Below are positions 26,089-38,145 of a stretch of DNA of 64,000 bases, one piece after another. The translations under genes were made by a program, and so were the position numbers. The notes beneath the pieces were generated by a model. It had not been told where the DNA came from. It was given only the letters and a program-made list of their open reading frames with translations, and did no database searches. Source of the stretch: Microbacterium sp. 4R-513 (GTDB lineage Bacteria; Actinomycetota; Actinomycetes; Actinomycetales; Microbacteriaceae); assembly GCF_011046485.1 (NCBI RefSeq), contig NZ_CP049256.1, forward strand, positions 3,224,001 through 3,288,000. The letters are read 5' to 3'. Each line of letters begins with the position of its first letter. Position 1 is the first letter of the stretch.

Positions 26089-26095
26089 TAGAGTA
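26089..26095. promoter_or_regulatory. Shared bidirectional -10 (glgX / cysteine desulfurase)
   Basis: TAGAGTA reads as TAGAGT on the plus strand and TACTCT on the minus strand, so one heptamer offers a TANNNT -10 in both directions. The minus reading is seven bases before the glgX ATG; the plus reading gives a leader of about 40 bases for the gene at 26142. Confidence 0.5.
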
Positions 26096-26141
26096 ATCAC
26101 GCGATGCGTCAGGAGTGCTACTGCAGGACGGGGGTGAGCGG

Positions 26142-27332
26142 ATGACCGTCTATCTGGATCACGCGGCGACCACCCCGCTGCGGCCCGAGGCACGCAGTGC
26201 CTGGCTCGATGCGACGGAGTCTCTCGGCAACGCCTCATCCATCCACGGATCCGGACAGTCGGCCCGGCGCCTCCTCGAGGATGCCCGCGAGCGGCTCGCC
26301 GCGACCGTCGACTGCGACCCCATCGAGATGGTCTTCACCTCCGGCGGAACCGAGGCCGTCAACCTCGCCGTGAAGGGCCTGTGGTGGGCGCGGCGGCCCG
26401 GCACCGACGCGGTGGTCCTACCGGACGGCGAACACCACGCGACGGGGGACGCGGTCGAGTGGCTCGTGCGGCACGAGGGCGCCGAGCTCCGACCCGTGCG
26501 GCTCGAAGCGTCCGGCGCCATCCCCGTCGGCGCGTTCGGCGTGTCGCTCGAGGGTGCGGCCCTCGCGACGGCCCTCGTCGCCAACAACGAGGTGGGGACG
26601 GTCAACGACGCGGCGAGGCTGGCCGAGGCATCCGCGGCGGCCTCCGTGCCTCTGCACCTCGACGCGGTGTCTGCGTTCGGCCATGTGCCCGTCTCGTTCC
26701 GGGAATGGCGGGGGGATGCCTCGGGCTCCACGGGCCTCGTCGCCATGAGCGTCTCGGCGCACAAGATCGGCGGTCCCGTCGGCGTCGGTGCGCTCGTGGT
26801 GTCACGCCACGCGGCGATCGCGCCCATGATCCACGGCGGAGGACAGCAGCGCGGGCTCCGCGCCGGGACGCAGGACGTGCCCGGCGCCGCGGCCTTCGCC
26901 GTCGCGGCCGAGCTCGCGGTCGCCGAGCGCGAGTCCGAGGCCGCGCGGCTCGCGGCGCTGCGGGACCGGCTCGTGCACGTCATCCTCTCGACCGTGCCGG
27001 GCGCCGAGGCGCTGGGCGACCCCGTGCAGCGGCTGCCGGGAAACGCACATGTGCTCTTCCCCGGCGCGAGCGGCGAGACGCTGCTGTTCCTCCTTGACCA
27101 GGCCGGGATCTCGGTCTCGACGGGGTCTGCGTGTCAGGCGGGCGTTCCCGAGCCGTCGCACGTCGTCCTGGCGCTCGGGAGGACGGATGCCGAGGCCCGC
27201 CAGGTCCTTCGACTGACGCTCGGCCGCACATCGACCGACGCGGACGTCGACGCCGTGCTCGCGGCTCTGCCCGCCGCTGTCGAGCGGGCGCGGGCCGCGG
27301 CATCCGGGACTCCCTCAGGCGCCCGCTCGTAG
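26142..27332 (+). CDS. Cysteine desulfurase (NifS/IscS-like)
   Basis: 396 residues. PLP enzyme that moves sulfur from cysteine to acceptors. YLDHAATTPL opens the chain; PLP lysine is K208 in SAHKIGG; PLP contacts include H99 (GEHHAT) and HLDAVSAFG; the persulfide Cys is C331 in GSACQAG. ATG 26142 is preferred to 26115 because it matches the family N-terminus and follows GGGGGTGAG. Nine bases before mnmA, its probable sulfur acceptor for tRNA thiolation. No iscU or suf genes are nearby. Confidence 0.93.
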   Translation: MTVYLDHAATTPLRPEARSAWLDATESLGNASSIHGSGQSARRLLEDARERLAATVDCDPIEMVFTSGGTEAVNLAVKGLWWARRPGTDAVVLPDGEHHATGDAVEWLVRHEGAELRPVRLEASGAIPVGAFGVSLEGAALATALVANNEVGTVNDAARLAEASAAASVPLHLDAVSAFGHVPVSFREWRGDASGSTGLVAMSVSAHKIGGPVGVGALVVSRHAAIAPMIHGGGQQRGLRAGTQDVPGAAAFAVAAELAVAERESEAARLAALRDRLVHVILSTVPGAEALGDPVQRLPGNAHVLFPGASGETLLFLLDQAGISVSTGSACQAGVPEPSHVVLALGRTDAEARQVLRLTLGRTSTDADVDAVLAALPAAVERARAAASGTPSGARS

Positions 27333-27335
27333 ACT
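27330..27335 (+). promoter_or_regulatory. -10 element of a leaderless mnmA promoter
   Basis: TAGACT, six bases before ATG 27342; it overlaps the last codons of the cysteine desulfurase. Confidence 0.6.
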
Positions 27336-27341
27336 GGACGG

Positions 27342-28439
27342 ATGCGCATCCTGGCGGCCATGAGCGGCGGAGTGGACTCCGCCGTCGCCGCCGCGCGCGC
27401 GGTCGACGCCGGGCACGACGTCGTCGGCGTCCACCTCGCCCTCTCGCGCGCGGGAGGAACGCTGCGGACCGGCAGCCGGGGCTGCTGCACCATCGAGGAC
27501 GCGATGGACGCCCGCCGGGCGGCCGACCGCCTCGGCATCCCGTTCTACGTCTGGGACTTCTCGGAGCGCTTCCGCGACGACGTCATCGAGGACTTCATCG
27601 AGGAGTACCGCGCAGGCCGCACGCCCAACCCGTGCATGCGCTGCAACGAGAAGATCAAGTTCGCGGCGCTCCTGGAGCGCGCGGTCGAGCTGGGCTTCGA
27701 CGCGGTCTGCACGGGGCACTACGCGACGCTCGTGCAAGGCGCGGACGGGCTGGAGCTGCATCGGGCATCGGATGCCGCGAAGGACCAGTCGTACGTCCTC
27801 GGCGTCCTCACGGCCGAGCAGCTCGCGCACACCTACTTCCCGCTCGGGGCGACGCCGTCGAAGGCGCTCGTGCGGGCGGAGGCGGCGGAGCGCGGGCTCA
27901 CCGTCGCCCAGAAGCCCGACAGCCATGACATCTGCTTCATCCCCGACGGCGACACGCGCGGCTGGCTCGCCGAGAAGGTAGGCACGGCATCGGGCGACAT
28001 CGTCGACCGATCCGGCGCGGTCGTCGGCTCGCACGACGGCGCCCACGCCTACACGGTCGGTCAGCGACGCGGGCTCTCGCTCGGCGTGCCGGCACCCGAC
28101 GGCAAGCCGCGCTTCGTGCTCGAGGTGCGCCCCGTGTCGAACACGGTCGTCGTCGGCCCGAAGGAGGCGCTCGCGACGGCCGAGATCGCGGGGGAGCGGT
28201 ATACCTGGTCGGGGCGCGCGCCCGAGGCGACGGAGTTCTCGTGCGACGTGCAGATCCGTGCGCACGCCGATCCGGTGCCGGCGTCCGCGACGCTCGCCGG
28301 AGGGCTTCTGACGGTGCGCCCCGAGACGCCCTTCGACGGGGTCGCACCCGGCCAGACGGCGGTGCTGTACGACGGCACGCGCGTCGTGGGGCAGTTCACG
28401 ATCGACCGCACCGTTTCGGCCGTCGCAGCCCCGGTGTGA
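27342..28439 (+). CDS. mnmA: tRNA-specific 2-thiouridylase
   Basis: 365 residues. Adds sulfur to U34 of tRNA-Lys, -Glu and -Gln. PP-loop SGGVDS at 8-13; nucleophilic Cys98 in PNPCMRC and the second catalytic Cys in [11 protein letters not shown] (about residue 201); C-terminal beta-barrel domains follow. The leaderless -10 upstream suggests it can also be expressed apart from the cysteine desulfurase gene in front of it. Sulfur most likely comes from that neighbour. Confidence 0.95.
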   Translation: MRILAAMSGGVDSAVAAARAVDAGHDVVGVHLALSRAGGTLRTGSRGCCTIEDAMDARRAADRLGIPFYVWDFSERFRDDVIEDFIEEYRAGRTPNPCMRCNEKIKFAALLERAVELGFDAVCTGHYATLVQGADGLELHRASDAAKDQSYVLGVLTAEQLAHTYFPLGATPSKALVRAEAAERGLTVAQKPDSHDICFIPDGDTRGWLAEKVGTASGDIVDRSGAVVGSHDGAHAYTVGQRRGLSLGVPAPDGKPRFVLEVRPVSNTVVVGPKEALATAEIAGERYTWSGRAPEATEFSCDVQIRAHADPVPASATLAGGLLTVRPETPFDGVAPGQTAVLYDGTRVVGQFTIDRTVSAVAAPV

Positions 28440-28456
28440 GCGTCCGAGGCCGTCCC

Positions 28457-30796
<2,340 letters not shown>

Positions 30797-30804
30797 TCGA
30801 CGCG

Positions 30805-31119
30805 ATGGCCGTGGACGCGCAGTGGCTCTACCGGATCGTGCCGACACGGCCCGAGATGACGGTGTCGCCGACAGACGAAGAGGCAGCGCTGGCCTCGGCC
30901 CATTTCGAGTACCTCCTCGCACTCGAGGAACGAGGCATCCTGATCCTGGCGGGACGCACGCAGGAGGACGTCGGCACCTTCGGCATCGTCATCTTCGAGG
31001 CACCTGACCGGGAGGCGGCCCAGGCCGTCACCGACGCCGACCCCGCCGTCGCCGGCGGTCTCTTCGCGGCGACCCTGCACCCATACCGGGTGGCCGTCGC
31101 GCGTGACGGGCTCGGTTGA
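30805..31119 (+). CDS. YciI-like protein
   Basis: 104 residues from ATG 30805; a GTG at 30793 in the same frame overlaps the ligA stop and would add four residues. The chain has YRIVPTRPEM, then HFEYLLALEERGILILAGRT and a C-terminal YRVA, matching the ferredoxin-like YCII fold. YciI homologues are small dimeric enzymes or binding proteins with a conserved His and Asp; here His is that of AHFEYL. Specific function unknown. Confidence 0.78.
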   Translation: MAVDAQWLYRIVPTRPEMTVSPTDEEAALASAHFEYLLALEERGILILAGRTQEDVGTFGIVIFEAPDREAAQAVTDADPAVAGGLFAATLHPYRVAVARDGLG

Positions 31120-31186
31120 CACCGTCCCCTTCGAGTGTCGTAGGTATGTTCTAATCTCGGAAGTCCTTCCAGGAGAGGACGCCGAG

Positions 31187-31681
31187 ATGACCGTGACCCC
31201 CGATCCCGCAGTGATCGCCTGGCTCGATCAGGAAGACAAGCGCACGGCTCAGACGATCCGCAAGTACGGTGTGAGTCTCGAGTACGTCGGCGGCGACATG
31301 CGACGTCGCGAGACGCCGTTCGCCTACACGATCGGGCTGTTCGGGATGGGGCATCCTGAGCTCCTCGTCTTCGGGCTGGACGCCCGCACCACCGGACTCC
31401 TGCTCAACGACGTCGCGGATCGGGTGCGTGCGGGAGAAGACATCGTCCCCGGGCAGGTGCTCGAATTCGAGGGCTGGAGTCATCGGGTGACGGTCGAGGC
31501 GGTCCCGAATCCCGGCCAGATCGCGTTCGCCGCCAACCGCTTCTATCGACGGCCCGACGAGCATTCCGTCGAGCTGCTGCAGCTGACCTACGACGATCGC
31601 GACGGCCGCTTCCCGTGGGACGACGACTACTCCAACGCCGTCTGGATCCAGCCGCGTCCCGGCGACTTCACGGCATGGTGA
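31187..31681 (+). CDS. DUF4262 domain protein
   Basis: 164 residues. The block FAYTIGLFGMGHPELLVFGL is the hallmark of DUF4262, followed by NRFYRRPDEHSVELLQLTY and a Trp-rich end. The ATG at 31187 is preceded by AGGAGAGGAC; an earlier in-frame start adds 28 residues of shadow. TAATCT at 31152-31157 is the likely -10. No catalytic function is established for the family. Convergent with the acyl-CoA ligase gene 14 bases downstream. Confidence 0.85.
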   Translation: MTVTPDPAVIAWLDQEDKRTAQTIRKYGVSLEYVGGDMRRRETPFAYTIGLFGMGHPELLVFGLDARTTGLLLNDVADRVRAGEDIVPGQVLEFEGWSHRVTVEAVPNPGQIAFAANRFYRRPDEHSVELLQLTYDDRDGRFPWDDDYSNAVWIQPRPGDFTAW

Positions 31682-31695
31682 CGTCGCGACCGGGG

Positions 31696-33399
31696 TCAGG
31701 CGCCCGTCGTGAGCTTCACGAGCGACTCCCGCACCTGGCGGCGCAGCACCTTGCCGATGAGCGACTTGGGCAGCTCGTCGACGAGGAAGATGCGCCGCGG
31801 CACCTTGTAGGGGGTGAGGATGCCTCGCGCGAAGTCGCGCAGGCCCTCCACGTCGACCTCGCGGCCCGGGGCGCACACGACGGCGGCGACGACCTCCTCG
31901 CCGGAGTGGTCGCTCGGGAGGCCCACGACGGCGGCGTCCTCGACGTCGGGATGCTGGCGGAGGGCGTTCTCGACCTCGGTGGGAGCCACGTTGAAGCCAC
32001 CGGTGATGATGAGCTCCTTGATGCGATCGACGATGCGTACGAACCCTGCGTCGTCGACCGTGACGATGTCGCCGGTGCGGAACCACCCGTCGACGAAGAC
32101 CGCTTCGGTCTCCTCGGGCTTGCCGTAGTAGCCCTGGAAGACCTGTGGCCCGCGCACCACGAGCTCACCGCGCTCGCCGCGCGCGACATCCGTGGACGGG
32201 TCGTCGGGGTCCACCACGCGGCACTCCGTCCCAGGAAGCGGGAGGCCGACCGTCCCCGGCACGCGGTTGTCGGCGACGGGATTCGCCATCAGCACGGGGG
32301 AGCACTCCGAGAGGCCGTACCCTTCGACGAGGAAGCCGCCGCTCGCCGCCTCGAACGGCACGACCAGCTCATGCGGGAGGGCCATCGCCCCCGAGATCGC
32401 CACCTCGGTGCCGGCGAGCGAGACGCCCCTCTCACGCGAGGCCTTCAGCAGCCGGTCGGCGATCGGAGGCACGAGGGGGAGGAAGGTCGCGGGGTGCTTC
32501 TTCGTCACCGCGAGCACCATGTCGGGGTCGAAGCGCGGGAAGAGCACGAGCCGGGCACCCATCGACATCGCGAAGGTGAGGCACAGAGTGAGTCCGTACG
32601 CGTGGAACATCGGCAGCACCGCGTAGACGACGCATCCCTTTCCGCGCTGGATGGAAGGCACCCAGGCACGCGCCTGAGCGGCGTTGGCGAGCAGGTTGCG
32701 GTGCGTGAGGCTCGCTCCCTTGGGCGTCCCCGTCGTCCCGCTCGTGTACTGGATGATCGCCAGATCGTCGGTCGCGGGCTTGGGATGGCTCGCCGGGAGC
32801 GCATCGGCGCCGATCAGCTGCTCCCACGTCGTGGTCCCCGACACGCCCTCGTGCAACGCCTCGCGAGACTCGCGCGCCTTTCGGATGGGCAGCCGCAGCG
32901 CGAGGCGGGTCGTGAACGGCATGGCCTTGATGACGTTCACCGAGATGAGATTCGGGACCGCGAGGTCGTCGGGGAACTCCTGCACCGTGGCGACGACCTT
33001 GCTCCACACGATCGCGTGCTTGGCGCCGTGGTCTTCGAACTGCTTGCGCAGCTCCCGGGGCGTGTAGAGCGGGTTGTGCTCGACGACGACTCCGCCGATC
33101 CGCAGGATCGCATAGAACGCCACGATGTGCTGCGGGCAGTTCGGCAGCACGATCGCCACGGGATCACCCGGGCCGACACCCATGGCCTTGAGTCCCGCGG
33201 CCGCGCGCTCGATCGACTCCTGCAGGGCCCGGTACGACGTCTCCCTCCCGAAGAACTGCAGGGCGGGGGCGTCCGGATAGTCGCGAGAGGAAGCCTCGAC
33301 GATGTCGACGAGCGACCCCGACACAGGATCCAGGTCGGCGGGAACACCCGGTGCGTAGCTGGCGATCCACGGGCGAGGCGGGTCATAGGCGGTCGTCAC
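31696..33399 (-). CDS. Long-chain fatty-acid-CoA ligase (AMP-binding)
   Basis: 567 residues. ANL superfamily adenylating enzyme activating fatty acids to acyl-CoA. AMP-binding motif YTSGTTGTPKGASLTH, EGYGLSECSP, then GWFRTGDI and IVDRIKELIITGG, and the C-terminal lysine in LPKSLIGKVLRR. Whole length as expected. GTG at 33399 has TAGTCT six bases upstream on the minus strand. Which acid it uses cannot be told from sequence alone; FadD-like is the best match. Confidence 0.92.
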   Translation of the reverse strand: MTTAYDPPRPWIASYAPGVPADLDPVSGSLVDIVEASSRDYPDAPALQFFGRETSYRALQESIERAAAGLKAMGVGPGDPVAIVLPNCPQHIVAFYAILRIGGVVVEHNPLYTPRELRKQFEDHGAKHAIVWSKVVATVQEFPDDLAVPNLISVNVIKAMPFTTRLALRLPIRKARESREALHEGVSGTTTWEQLIGADALPASHPKPATDDLAIIQYTSGTTGTPKGASLTHRNLLANAAQARAWVPSIQRGKGCVVYAVLPMFHAYGLTLCLTFAMSMGARLVLFPRFDPDMVLAVTKKHPATFLPLVPPIADRLLKASRERGVSLAGTEVAISGAMALPHELVVPFEAASGGFLVEGYGLSECSPVLMANPVADNRVPGTVGLPLPGTECRVVDPDDPSTDVARGERGELVVRGPQVFQGYYGKPEETEAVFVDGWFRTGDIVTVDDAGFVRIVDRIKELIITGGFNVAPTEVENALRQHPDVEDAAVVGLPSDHSGEEVVAAVVCAPGREVDVEGLRDFARGILTPYKVPRRIFLVDELPKSLIGKVLRRQVRESLVKLTTGA

Positions 33400-33405
33400 G
33401 GGGTC

Positions 33406-33411
33406 AGACTA
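33406..33411 (-). promoter_or_regulatory. -10 element of a leaderless acyl-CoA ligase promoter
   Basis: TAGTCT on the minus strand, six bases before GTG 33399. Confidence 0.55.
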
Positions 33412-33442
33412 CGCCCGGCCAAGGCGCCTCGCAGAGCCCAAC

Positions 33443-33448
33443 TAGACT
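33443..33448 (+). promoter_or_regulatory. -10 element of a leaderless gatCAB promoter
   Basis: TAGACT, six bases before the gatC GTG at 33455. Confidence 0.6.
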
Positions 33449-33454
33449 GGCGTC

Positions 33455-33754
33455 GTGTCTGAAATCACCCCCGATCTCGTGCGCCATCTCGGTGTGCTCG
33501 CCCGGATCCAGCTGAGCGACGAGGAGGTCGAGCGCCTCACCGGACAGCTCGATGTGATCGTCGACAACATCGCCAAGGTCTCGGAGGTCGCCACGCCCGA
33601 GGTCCCCGCGACGAGTCACCCCATCGCCATGCAGAACGTCTTCCGCCCCGACGCCGTGGGTGAGACGCTGACCCTCGAGCAGGCGCTCCAGAATGCGCCG
33701 GATGCCTCCGACGACCGCTTCCGCGTGACGGCGATCCTGGGGGAGGAGCAGTAG
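33455..33754 (+). CDS. gatC: Glutamyl-tRNA(Gln) amidotransferase subunit C
   Basis: 99 residues. Stabilises GatA in the amidotransferase that converts Glu-tRNA(Gln) to Gln-tRNA(Gln). Family sequence includes [20 protein letters not shown] and the PTSHP-like stretch [18 protein letters not shown] start, leaderless -10 upstream. Its TAG shares one base with the gatA GTG, so gatC-gatA-gatB is one coupled operon. Confidence 0.95.
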   Translation: MSEITPDLVRHLGVLARIQLSDEEVERLTGQLDVIVDNIAKVSEVATPEVPATSHPIAMQNVFRPDAVGETLTLEQALQNAPDASDDRFRVTAILGEEQ

Positions 33755-35277
33755 TGAGCGACCTGACGCGACTGAGCGCCGCCGCGCTCGCCGAGAAGCT
33801 TTCCGCCGGCGAGGTCTCCAGCGTCGAGGCGACCCAGGCCCACCTCGACCGCATCGCCGAGGTCGACGGAGACGTGCACGCCTTCCTGCACGTGAGCGAC
33901 CACGCGCTCGCCGTCGCGGGCGAGATCGACCGCCGCCGTTCGTCCGGCGAGGCGCTCGGTGCGCTGGCCGGCGTGCCCCTCGCGATCAAGGACGTGCTCG
34001 TCACGACCGACATGCCCTCGACGAGCGGCTCGAAGATCCTCGAGGGCTACATGTCGCCTTTCGACGCGACGGTCGTCGCACGCTCGCGCGCCGCCGGACT
34101 CGTCCCTCTCGGCAAGACCAACATGGACGAGTTCGCGATGGGCTCCTCGACCGAGCACTCGGCGTACGGCCCGACGCGGAACCCCTGGGACCTCGACCGC
34201 ATCCCGGGCGGCTCCGGCGGCGGTTCGGCCGCGGCCGTCGCGGCTTTCGAGGCGCCGCTCGCGCTCGGGTCCGACACAGGCGGCTCCATCCGCCAGCCGG
34301 CGCATGTGACGGGCACGGTGGGCCTCAAGCCCACGTACGGCGGAGTGAGTCGCTACGGTGCGATCGCGCTGGCCTCGAGCCTCGACCAGGTGGGTCCGGT
34401 CACGCGCACCGTGCTCGACGCGGGGCTGCTGCACGACGTCATCGGCGGGCACGACCCGCACGATTCGACCTCCCTCACCGACGAGTGGCCGTCATTCGCC
34501 GAGGCCGCCCGCGAGGGAGCGCGCGGTGACGTGCTCAAGGGGCTCAAGGTCGGGGTGATCTCGGAGCTTCCCGACAGCGGCTTCCAGTCGGGTGTCTCGG
34601 CATCCTTCCGGGAGGCGCTCGCGGTGATGGAGGCGCAGGGCGCCGAGATCGTCGAGATCAGCGCACCCCACTTCGAGTACGGAGTGGCCGCCTACTACCT
34701 CGTCCTCCCCGCCGAGGCATCCAGCAACCTCGCCAAGTTCGACTCGGTGCGCTTCGGCCTTCGCGTGACGCCCCACGCGGCATCCACTGTCGAAGAGGTC
34801 ATGGCCGCCACGCGAGACGCCGGCTTCGGCGACGAGGTGAAGCGTCGCATCATCCTCGGCACCTACGCCCTTTCGGCCGGCTACTACGACGCCTACTACG
34901 GCTCGGCGCAGAAGGTGCGCACCCTCATCCAGCGCGACTTCGACGAAGCTTTCACCCGGGTGGACGTCATCGCCACCCCATCCGCGCCCACGACGGCGTT
35001 CAAGCTCGGCGAGAAGATCGACGACCCGCTGCAGATGTATCTCAACGACGTCACCACGATCCCCGCCAACCTCGCGGGGGTGCCGGGGATCTCGATCCCC
35101 TCGGGTCTCGCCGCAGAGGACGGCCTGCCCGTCGGCATCCAGTTCCTCGCTCCCGCCCGTGAGGACGCGCGCCTCTACCGCGTCGGCGCTGCGCTCGAAG
35201 CGGCGCTCGTTGACTCGTGGGGCGGCCCGCTCCTCGACAGGGCTCCGGCGATCGGTGCGAAGGGAGGCGTCCGCTGA
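33754..35277 (+). CDS. gatA: Glutamyl-tRNA(Gln) amidotransferase subunit A
   Basis: 507 residues. Amidase-signature enzyme releasing ammonia from glutamine. The Ser-cisSer-Lys triad is visible: Lys in PLAIKDVL, then [14 protein letters not shown] and the nucleophile region [12 protein letters not shown]. The ending is a normal amidase C-terminus. TGATG overlap with gatB. Presence of the whole GatCAB system implies that this organism charges tRNA-Gln by the indirect route. Confidence 0.96.
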   Translation: MSDLTRLSAAALAEKLSAGEVSSVEATQAHLDRIAEVDGDVHAFLHVSDHALAVAGEIDRRRSSGEALGALAGVPLAIKDVLVTTDMPSTSGSKILEGYMSPFDATVVARSRAAGLVPLGKTNMDEFAMGSSTEHSAYGPTRNPWDLDRIPGGSGGGSAAAVAAFEAPLALGSDTGGSIRQPAHVTGTVGLKPTYGGVSRYGAIALASSLDQVGPVTRTVLDAGLLHDVIGGHDPHDSTSLTDEWPSFAEAAREGARGDVLKGLKVGVISELPDSGFQSGVSASFREALAVMEAQGAEIVEISAPHFEYGVAAYYLVLPAEASSNLAKFDSVRFGLRVTPHAASTVEEVMAATRDAGFGDEVKRRIILGTYALSAGYYDAYYGSAQKVRTLIQRDFDEAFTRVDVIATPSAPTTAFKLGEKIDDPLQMYLNDVTTIPANLAGVPGISIPSGLAAEDGLPVGIQFLAPAREDARLYRVGAALEAALVDSWGGPLLDRAPAIGAKGGVR

Positions 35278-36791
35278 TGGCGAAGGATGCGCTGATGGAC
35301 TTCGACAAGGCCCTCGAGCTGTACGAGCCCGTGCTCGGGTTCGAGGTGCACGTCGAACTGAACACGAAGACGAAGATGTTCTCGGCCGCGCCCAACCCGG
35401 CGCACGAGGACAATCACGCCTCGACGCCGAACACGCTCGTGGCGCCGGTCGACATGGGTCTCCCCGGCTCGCTCCCCGTCGTGAACGAAGAGGCCGTCCG
35501 CTACTCGATCAGCCTGGGCCTCGCACTCGGCTGTTCGATCGCGCCGTCGAGCCGCTTCGCGCGCAAGAACTACTTCTACCCGGATCTCGGCAAGAACTAC
35601 CAGATCTCGCAGTACGACGAGCCCATCGCATTCGAAGGCGAGGTGGAGGTCGAGCTCCTCGACGGCACGATCGTCACCGTGCCGATCGAGCGTGCGCACA
35701 TGGAAGAGGATGCCGGCAAGCTGACGCACGTCGGCGGGTCGACGGGACGCATCCAGGGGGCGGAATACTCGCTCGTCGACTACAACCGCGCGGGCGTTCC
35801 GCTCGTCGAGATCGTCACGAAACCGATCTTCGGCGCGGAGGAGCGGGCACCCGAGCTCGCGGCCGCGTACGTGCGGACGATCCGCGACATCGTCATCTCG
35901 CTCGGGATCTCGGAGGCCCGCATGGAGCGCGGCAATCTCCGCTGCGACGCCAACGTGTCGCTGCGGCCTCGCGGCCAGGAGAAGCTCGGCACGCGCACCG
36001 AGACCAAGAACGTCAACTCCATGCGCTCCGTCGAGCGCGCCGTGCGGTACGAGATCCAGCGTCAGGCGGCGATCCTGTCGTCGGGCGGCTCGATCACGCA
36101 GGAGACGCGGCACTGGCACGAGGACACCGGGACGACCTCGCCCGGCCGGCCCAAGTCCGACGCCGACGACTACCGCTACTTCCCCGAGCCCGATCTGCTG
36201 CCGGTGGCTCCCTCGACGGAGCTCATCGAGGGTCTGCGGGCGCAGCTCCCCGAGCCGCCCGCAGCCCACCGCCGACGGCTCAAGGCCGACTGGGGCTTCG
36301 GCGACATCGACTTCCGGGGGATCGTCAACGGCGGGGTGCTCGCCGAGGTCGAGGCGACGATCGCCGCGGGCGCATCGCCCGCCGCGGCGCGCAAGTGGTG
36401 GACCGGCGAGGTCGCACGCATCGCGAACGCAGAAGGCCGCGAGCCTTCGAGCCTCGTGACGCCTGCCGAGATCGCCGCGCTGCAGAAGCTGGTCGATGCC
36501 GGCACCCTGACCGACAAGCTCGCCCGTCAGGTGCTCGAGGGCGTCATCGCAGGGGAGGGGACGCCGCAGGAGATCGTCGACGCCCGCGGGCTCGCCGTCG
36601 TGTCCGACGACGGTGCACTCATCGCGGCGATCGATGAGGCCCTCGCCTCGCAGCCCGACGTGCTGGCGAAGATCCGCGACGGCAAGGTGCAGGCCGCCGG
36701 CGCCGTCATCGGCGCCGTTATGAAGGCGATGAAGGGCCAGGCCGACGCGGCTCGCGTGCGCGAGCTCGTCCTCGAGCGCGCGGCGCAGTAG
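35277..36791 (+). CDS. gatB: Asp/Glu-tRNA amidotransferase subunit B
   Basis: 504 residues. Kinase-type domain that phosphorylates the Glu on tRNA, with [15 protein letters not shown], the zinc-site region, LPVVNEEAV, and [14 protein letters not shown]. The C-terminal YqeY-like helical domain (about 360-500) binds tRNA. ATG 35277 overlaps the gatA stop and is preferred to the earlier in-frame ATG at 35217, which lies within gatA. Confidence 0.96.
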   Translation: MAKDALMDFDKALELYEPVLGFEVHVELNTKTKMFSAAPNPAHEDNHASTPNTLVAPVDMGLPGSLPVVNEEAVRYSISLGLALGCSIAPSSRFARKNYFYPDLGKNYQISQYDEPIAFEGEVEVELLDGTIVTVPIERAHMEEDAGKLTHVGGSTGRIQGAEYSLVDYNRAGVPLVEIVTKPIFGAEERAPELAAAYVRTIRDIVISLGISEARMERGNLRCDANVSLRPRGQEKLGTRTETKNVNSMRSVERAVRYEIQRQAAILSSGGSITQETRHWHEDTGTTSPGRPKSDADDYRYFPEPDLLPVAPSTELIEGLRAQLPEPPAAHRRRLKADWGFGDIDFRGIVNGGVLAEVEATIAAGASPAAARKWWTGEVARIANAEGREPSSLVTPAEIAALQKLVDAGTLTDKLARQVLEGVIAGEGTPQEIVDARGLAVVSDDGALIAAIDEALASQPDVLAKIRDGKVQAAGAVIGAVMKAMKGQADAARVRELVLERAAQ

Positions 36792-36818
36792 CCCGCAGCG
36801 GCTGTCGGCAGCCGCGGA

Positions 36819-36824
36819 GAGAAT
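36819..36824 (+). promoter_or_regulatory. -10-like element before dinB
   Basis: GAGAAT, six bases before ATG 36831. It departs from TANNNT in the first base. No LexA box is visible here. Confidence 0.4.
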
Positions 36825-36830
36825 GGGCGT

Positions 36831-38090
36831 ATGGGACGCGGGGACGGATCGGGTCGGGTCGTCTCGCCCGAAGGGGCGGACGACACCGGCACCGGCATCC
36901 TGCACGTCGACATGGACGCCTTCTACGCGTCTGTCGCGATCCTCGACGACCCGTCGCTCAAGGGCAAGCCGGTGATCGTCGGCGGCATGGAGGGCCGGGG
37001 CGTCGTCTCCAGCGCCTCGTACGAGGCTCGTCGGTACGGCGTGCGGTCGGCGATGTCGACGGCTCAGGCGCTTCGACTCTGCCCCACGGCGATCGTCGTG
37101 CCGCCCGACTTCGATCGCTTCATCGCGCTCTCGAAGCAGGTCATGAAGATCTTCAACGACATCACGCCCCTGGTCGAGCCGCTCTCGATCGACGAGGCGT
37201 TCCTCGATGTCCGCGGTGCGCGCCGACTATGGGGGAGCCCCGGCCGGATCGCCGTCATGCTGCGCCGCCGGGTCCTCGAAGAGACGGGCCTCACATGCAG
37301 CGTCGGCGTCGCCGCGACGAAGCACGTCGCGAAGATGGCATCCACGCTGAGCAAGCCCGACGGTCTGCTGATCATCGCCGCGCCGGACACCCAGGCGTTC
37401 CTCGCCGCTCAGCCGGCCCGGGCCATGTGGGGGATCGGCCCGAAAGCGGCGGAGTCACTCGCGGCGCGAGGCATCCATTCGGTCGCCGACATCCTGCAGA
37501 CGCCGCCCGAAGTCCTCGACCGCGCGCTCGGGCGCGCGATGGGCGATCGCATCTGGCACCTCGCGCGCGGACTCGATCCGCGGAGCGTCGATACGGCGCG
37601 GATCGAGAAGAGCGTCGGACACGAGGAGACCTTCTTCCAGGACGTCGACGACCCCGCCGCCCTGCGGTCGGAGTTCCGCCGCCTCGCCGACCGCGTGGGG
37701 TCCCGCCTGCGAAAGGGCGGCTGGGAGGCGTCGACGATCGCGATCAAGGTGCGGTTCGCCGACTTCACGACGATCAGCCGTTCGCAGACGCTTCCCGAGC
37801 CGACGAATGTCGGGCAGCGGATCGGAGAGGCCGCGCTCGAGCTCTTCGCGTCCGTCGACCGTGTACTCCCGGTGCGGCTCGTGGGGGTGCGCGGCGAGAA
37901 GCTCCGGCCGACCCGCGACGATGCGCCCACGCTTTGGGACGACGACGAGGAATGGCGCCGTGTCGAGGGCGCACTCGACGACGCCGTCGCCCGGTTCGGC
38001 ACAGGAGCGGTGACGCGTGCGACGCTTCTCGGCTCATCGCGCGGCGGCTCGTCGCTGCCGTCGCATCCTCCGGCACCGCCCACGGAATGA
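36831..38090 (+). CDS. dinB: DNA polymerase IV (Y-family)
   Basis: 419 residues. Translesion polymerase. Palm motif HVDMDAFYASV, the steric-gate region, SIDEAFLDVRGA with catalytic Asp-Glu, thumb GIGPKAAESLAARGI and little-finger domain to about residue 355. The C-terminus ends with a Ser/Pro-rich tail; I see no canonical QLxLF-type clamp motif, but a short match could be missed. The gene is not preceded by an SOS box, unlike dinB genes in some bacteria. Confidence 0.93.
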   Translation: MGRGDGSGRVVSPEGADDTGTGILHVDMDAFYASVAILDDPSLKGKPVIVGGMEGRGVVSSASYEARRYGVRSAMSTAQALRLCPTAIVVPPDFDRFIALSKQVMKIFNDITPLVEPLSIDEAFLDVRGARRLWGSPGRIAVMLRRRVLEETGLTCSVGVAATKHVAKMASTLSKPDGLLIIAAPDTQAFLAAQPARAMWGIGPKAAESLAARGIHSVADILQTPPEVLDRALGRAMGDRIWHLARGLDPRSVDTARIEKSVGHEETFFQDVDDPAALRSEFRRLADRVGSRLRKGGWEASTIAIKVRFADFTTISRSQTLPEPTNVGQRIGEAALELFASVDRVLPVRLVGVRGEKLRPTRDDAPTLWDDDEEWRRVEGALDDAVARFGTGAVTRATLLGSSRGGSSLPSHPPAPPTE

Positions 38091-38133
38091 ATCCCCACGG
38101 CGGGTGACCCTGGGCATCCCGCGGACGGCCGGG

Positions 38134-38139
38134 TAGCGT
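38134..38139 (+). promoter_or_regulatory. -10 element, leaderless
   Basis: TAGCGT, six bases before ATG 38146. Confidence 0.5.
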
Positions 38140-38145
38140 GGGGGC

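Noticed and set aside
36792..36830. SOS box before dinB
   Set aside because: No TCGAAC-N4-GTTCGA-like sequence is present in the spacer.
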